Assembly: GCA_947480015.1 (NCBI GenBank)
Contig: CANKBS010000030.1
Coordinates: 1 to 44,708 of the forward strand
Direction of reading: 5' to 3'
Length of the DNA stretch: 44,708 nucleotides
Source of the DNA: Sphingobacteriaceae bacterium
GTDB taxonomy: Bacteria; Bacteroidota; Bacteroidia; B-17B0; Aurantibacillaceae
The notes beneath the pieces were generated by a model. The model was not told the DNA's origin. It worked only from the letters and a program-made list of their open reading frames with translations, and made no database searches. Positions 41,967 through 44,708 of this stretch are shown in pieces. Position numbers and translations under genes: made by a program. How positions within the stretch are numbered: position 1 is the first letter of the stretch; each line of letters starts with the position of its first letter.

Positions 41967-42943
41967 AATCAAAACTAGAAGTTTTAGATTCGCTAAGAGC
42001 CTTTGCAGCGCTTTCAGTTTGTTTGTTCCATTTTGTGAATACCACAACGGGGTTTATCCAAAATACGTTTATACTCGACGTGTTCTCTTATGGCAAGTTT
42101 GGTGTTCAGACCTTCTTTGTCATTTCAGGTTTTATTATACCCTGGGCAATGTTTAAAGTGGCTTACACGCCCAAACATGTTTTTCGTTTTTTATTAAAAC
42201 GACTATTAAGGTTAGAGCCCCCCTATTTTCTCTCCATCCTTCTCGCATTGATTTTACTTTACCTCCGGGAACATGTATTAGGGAAAACAAACACGCATAT
42301 AACTATCAGCGCAAATCAAATTTTATTGCATTTTGGCTATTTAATCCCCTTTTTTAAAAATTATGCCTGGTTAAATCAGGTATATTGGACCTTAGCCATC
42401 GAATTTCAATTCTATGTGCTTATGGCCTTTCTCTTCCTACCCTTAGTAATGAAAAAAAAATGGTTACGTGTTTGTATCTATATCCTAATTATGCTGGGGA
42501 GTTTGTATTTTACTAATATCATTATTTTTTACTGGCTCCCTTCATTTCTGTTTGGCATCTTAGTCTTTCTTTATTTATCAAAGGAAATAGGTGCCATAGA
42601 ATATTATACTTCCTCGCTAGTCCTACTTATATTTTGTTGTCTAAAACTTCCATGGTTTTCATTGGTATTTACATTAATACCCATAGTCATGATCCTGTTT
42701 ATGACCGATAAAAAAATTAAGCTGCTGGATTTTATTGGCAAATTTTCCTATTCCATCTATTTAATTCATCCAATCATCGGCGCCTCTTTCATCAATGTTT
42801 TTTTGCCCTATTTTCAGACCCCACTGCTTAAATGCATTTTAATTGGCTTGGGCTTATTAGTGACTTTTATCGGCGCAGGGCTTAGTTATATGCTTGTAGA
42901 AAAACCTTCAAAAAAGTTATCCGCTTCTATAACCTATCCTTAA
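41963..42943 (+). CDS. Acyltransferase-3 family O-acyltransferase (OafA/WecH-like)
   Basis: A 326-residue polytopic membrane acyltransferase. LEVLDSLRAFAALSVCLFHF (4-23) carries the active-site-region histidine, FGVQTFFVISGFIIPW is the second signature and VYWTLAIEFQFYVLMAF the central one. KFSYSIYLIHPIIGASF and YMLVEKPSKKL complete the family. It would O-acetylate or O-succinylate a glycan residue at the inner membrane. The start is GTG at 41963, because a stop lies two codons upstream in frame and no ATG fits before the LDSLRA motif. The length is slightly short for the family but all signatures are present. It is the third acyltransferase-3 locus in the window, and the only intact one. Confidence 0.88.
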   Translation: MKSKLEVLDSLRAFAALSVCLFHFVNTTTGFIQNTFILDVFSYGKFGVQTFFVISGFIIPWAMFKVAYTPKHVFRFLLKRLLRLEPPYFLSILLALILLYLREHVLGKTNTHITISANQILLHFGYLIPFFKNYAWLNQVYWTLAIEFQFYVLMAFLFLPLVMKKKWLRVCIYILIMLGSLYFTNIIIFYWLPSFLFGILVFLYLSKEIGAIEYYTSSLVLLIFCCLKLPWFSLVFTLIPIVMILFMTDKKIKLLDFIGKFSYSIYLIHPIIGASFINVFLPYFQTPLLKCILIGLGLLVTFIGAGLSYMLVEKPSKKLSASITYP

Positions 42944-42945
42944 TT

Positions 42946-44274
42946 ATGCGTATGCCACCTATAGATAAGGCCTTAAATGAGCCACAAAACACACGAAATT
43001 TTTGGATTACCCTATTTATTTATTTATCCATATTTATCTATTCATTTGTGTTTTTCAAAACACCCTTCGAATTTTATTTTGCCTATCTTATTTATATTGT
43101 CTTATTACCTGTTTTTATTACGCGCTATGGGCTAAACAGAGATTTTATCATTGTATTTTCTGTTTTATTTATCACCGGGCTTTTTAACATTTTTATAGGT
43201 AATAATACCATCGCCTTATTTTTTAAAGTATTCACTGGTTTATGTCTTTCCTATTTTTTTTATTATTATGTGGTACTCGAGTATGATTTTAATACCGAAC
43301 AGCTCTTTAAATGGTATTTGAAAGGCAGCTACATTGCGTCCCTCATAGGCATCATTCAATTTGTTTCTTTTCAAATAGGCTTTAAGCCTGGTTACAATTA
43401 TAGATGGATCTTAAATAAAGGCTATCCGGTTTTAGGTGGTAATTTTGGCATCCGAGTTTCGTCCGTCTTCGCCGAACCCAGTTACTTGGCTAGCACCTTG
43501 GCAGCGGCCTTTTTTGTTGCACTGTATAATTTATTTAGAAAGGAGAATTACTATTTAACTAGCTTTCAGGGCTTAATTATCATTTTAACGTATTTACTTT
43601 CCTTTTCAAGCCTTGGTCAATTAGGCCTCTTTTTAAGTTTTTTACTTTTAGCCCTTAATTTTGGTTTAATCCGCTATACCCTGATTGCCATTCCTGCCTT
43701 TATTATTTTATTTAATGTATTATACACCAATGTTAGTGATTTTAGGCAGCGTTACGATGGTTTGATTTCCTTAATTTCAGGTGAGGAATTCAAATTAGGG
43801 ACAACCCATGGCTCCTCTTTTATTTTGTATAATAATTACGCGGTAACCATGAAAAGTTTTAAAACTAATTTTGTGTTTGGCACCGGCATTGGTTCACACC
43901 CGGTTACGTTTGAAAAATACTCCCTGGCTAAAAATTTTAAAGTAAAGGGATTTAACTCCAATTCTGCCGATGCCAATTCCATGTTTTTGCGTATTATTTC
44001 TGAAACCGGTTTATTTGGTCTGAGTTTATTTATGTTTATAGTATTTAGACATTATGTTAGTCGTGATCCCGAATACGATAGCCCGCACTGGCTTATCAGT
44101 AATGCCATCCTGGTTATTATTCTTGTTAACCTCATTCGTCAAGGGCATTATTTTTTAAATGGTTTTCCCTTTTTCGTCATCTTATATTATTTTAATTCGC
44201 TCTGTTATCGCATGTATCGGCAAAGCGGCAAAACCCTTTATGAAAATAAGCTGGAGCAAGATGCTGCTGCTTAG
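42946..44274 (+). CDS. Wzy/WaaL-like O-antigen polymerase or ligase
   Basis: A 442-residue protein with about ten to twelve hydrophobic segments starting at residue 18 (WITLFIYLSIFIYSFVFF). A long polar loop follows residue 270 (RQRYDGLISLISGEEFKLG, GTGIGSHPVTFEKYS), and then NSADANSMFLRIISETGLFG. The last motif matches the conserved N-x-F-L-x-x-x-x-E-x-G-L-x-G region of Wzy/WaaL proteins. It starts 2 bp after the acyltransferase gene. In a locus with a Wzm/Wzt exporter a polymerase is unexpected, so a ligase or a polymerase of a second Wzx/Wzy glycan are both possible. No Wzx flippase is in the window. The window has no gene after it. Confidence 0.8.
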   Translation: MRMPPIDKALNEPQNTRNFWITLFIYLSIFIYSFVFFKTPFEFYFAYLIYIVLLPVFITRYGLNRDFIIVFSVLFITGLFNIFIGNNTIALFFKVFTGLCLSYFFYYYVVLEYDFNTEQLFKWYLKGSYIASLIGIIQFVSFQIGFKPGYNYRWILNKGYPVLGGNFGIRVSSVFAEPSYLASTLAAAFFVALYNLFRKENYYLTSFQGLIIILTYLLSFSSLGQLGLFLSFLLLALNFGLIRYTLIAIPAFIILFNVLYTNVSDFRQRYDGLISLISGEEFKLGTTHGSSFILYNNYAVTMKSFKTNFVFGTGIGSHPVTFEKYSLAKNFKVKGFNSNSADANSMFLRIISETGLFGLSLFMFIVFRHYVSRDPEYDSPHWLISNAILVIILVNLIRQGHYFLNGFPFFVILYYFNSLCYRMYRQSGKTLYENKLEQDAAA

Positions 44275-44309
44275 TTTTTTATTTCACCTATTCACTCGTC
44301 TGTCTGCAG

Positions 44310-44321
44310 GCCCGATCGGGC
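44310..44321. repeat. Perfect 12-bp palindrome GCCCGATCGGGC
   Basis: GCCCGATCGGGC is its own reverse complement, 36 bp after the end of the polymerase gene. It could be part of a terminator, although no U-tract follows, or an operator or repeat half-site. Confidence 0.5.
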
Positions 44322-44431
44322 ATTCTAAGTAAACAGCAAACATGTCAGAGGCCTTACCCCTTAGTCTTTTCTTAGCACGCTTCACCAACAGTCGAATCAG
44401 TGCGCTAACTCTTCCGCTCCGTTTTCATCCT

Positions 44432-44708
44432 TGTACCCTCAGTTGACGGTAGAACTATAACAGCCCGTCATTCAGACGCCGCATGGTAGCGATTGCGATG
44501 ACGGGACATCCATAACAGCCCGTCATTCAGACGCCGCAACAGAGTGATTGCGAGGGCGGCGGAAGAATCTGTTCTTTGGCATTGCTAGCATTCGGTACGA
44601 AGGGACTCTTCTGGTCCGTTTCATTGCTGTGTACCCTCAGTTGCCAGTAGATCGATAACAGCCCCTCATTCAGACGCCGCAACAAAGCGATTGCGAGGGC
44701 GGCGGAAG
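44432..44708. repeat. REP-like GC-rich intergenic repeats, three copies
   Basis: The core GTCATTCAGACGCCGC recurs (with CTCATT in the third copy) in units starting at 44457, 44512 and 44655. Copy 1 ends GATTGCGATGACGGG, so CCCGTCAT (44464-44471) pairs with ATGACGGG (44498-44505). Copies 2 and 3 end GATTGCGAGGGCGGCGGAAG, and their CGCCGC can pair with GCGGCG. Copies 1 and 3 are also preceded by the shared TGTACCCTCAGTTG (44432 and 44630), giving a direct repeat of 198 bp period; copy 2 lacks that leader. The third copy runs off the window. Confidence 0.75.

Larger units (their letters stand above)
44275..44708. other. 434-bp non-coding right end with palindrome and REP-like repeats
   Basis: I see no gene on either strand. 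It contains a 12-bp palindrome at 44310-44321 and, from about 44432 to the edge, three copies of a GC-rich repeat. The composition is much richer in GC than the polymerase gene just upstream. The repeat array is cut by the window edge. Confidence 0.7.

Noticed and set aside
44432-44708. CRISPR-like repeats at the right edge
   Set aside because: Spacing is irregular (55 and 143 bp between unit starts), units differ in their right arms and the spacers are themselves repeated, so REP-like elements fit better.

Overview
The window is an almost entirely one-directional (+ strand), AT-rich, 44.7 kb surface-polysaccharide biosynthesis superlocus. Several things point to a Bacteroidota genome: low GC, tightly packed genes with ATG/TTG/GTG starts and no clear Shine-Dalgarno sequences, hairpin repeats of the CCCTCTC-loop-GAGAGGG type, AlgI-type MBOAT/SGNH pairs, and family resemblances throughout. 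This assignment is inferred from sequence character, not from a marker gene. I saw no rRNA, tRNA, CRISPR array or intact transposase.

Region 1 (1-8916) is a legionaminic-acid-type nonulosonate block. It holds the end of a HisF/WbuZ-like ammonia-channel subunit, then LegB, LegC, LegI and LegG, a FemAB/GNAT-like acyltransferase, two SAM methyltransferases, a PtmE-type CBS-nucleotidyltransferase and a LegF-type CMP-sugar synthetase. All steps from the NDP-sugar 4,6-dehydratase to the CMP-sugar are present except a canonical LegH acetyltransferase; the FemAB-like gene sits where one would be expected. Two overlapping Gfo/Idh oxidoreductases follow (9004-10913).

Region 2 (10917-12409) is a boundary. 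It has an AbiEii-type nucleotidyltransferase toxin gene interrupted by one in-frame TAA, its small upstream partner, and about 500 bp of non-coding, hairpin-rich repeats.

Region 3 (12410-28178) opens with a Wzm/Wzt ABC exporter whose ATPase carries a C-terminal carbohydrate-binding-like extension. It continues with a CapE-type UDP-GlcNAc dehydratase/epimerase and an RmlD-like reductase, methyltransferases, a GT2, two poorly recognised transferase-like proteins, an internally deleted O-acyltransferase pseudogene, a GalE-like epimerase and a heptose-type kinase/isomerase/nucleotidyltransferase trio. It ends with another glycosyltransferase, a PseA/WbpG-type N-acetyl-sugar amidotransferase and a further unrecognised protein.

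Region 4 (28324-35931) has two paralogous MBOAT + SGNH O-acetylation modules. They bracket a WlbA-WlbB-WlbC trio for a 2,3-diacetamido-uronic acid type sugar.

Region 5 (35950-44274) has two GT-B glycosyltransferases, an asparagine-synthase-like amidotransferase, an AlgD-like nucleotide-sugar dehydrogenase, a probable acyltransferase remnant, an intact acyltransferase-3 and a Wzy/WaaL-like polymerase or ligase. The last 434 bp are non-coding and contain REP-like repeats. Taken together, the locus should make, decorate (O-acetyl, N-acetimidoyl/amide, methyl) and export a highly modified acidic glycan.
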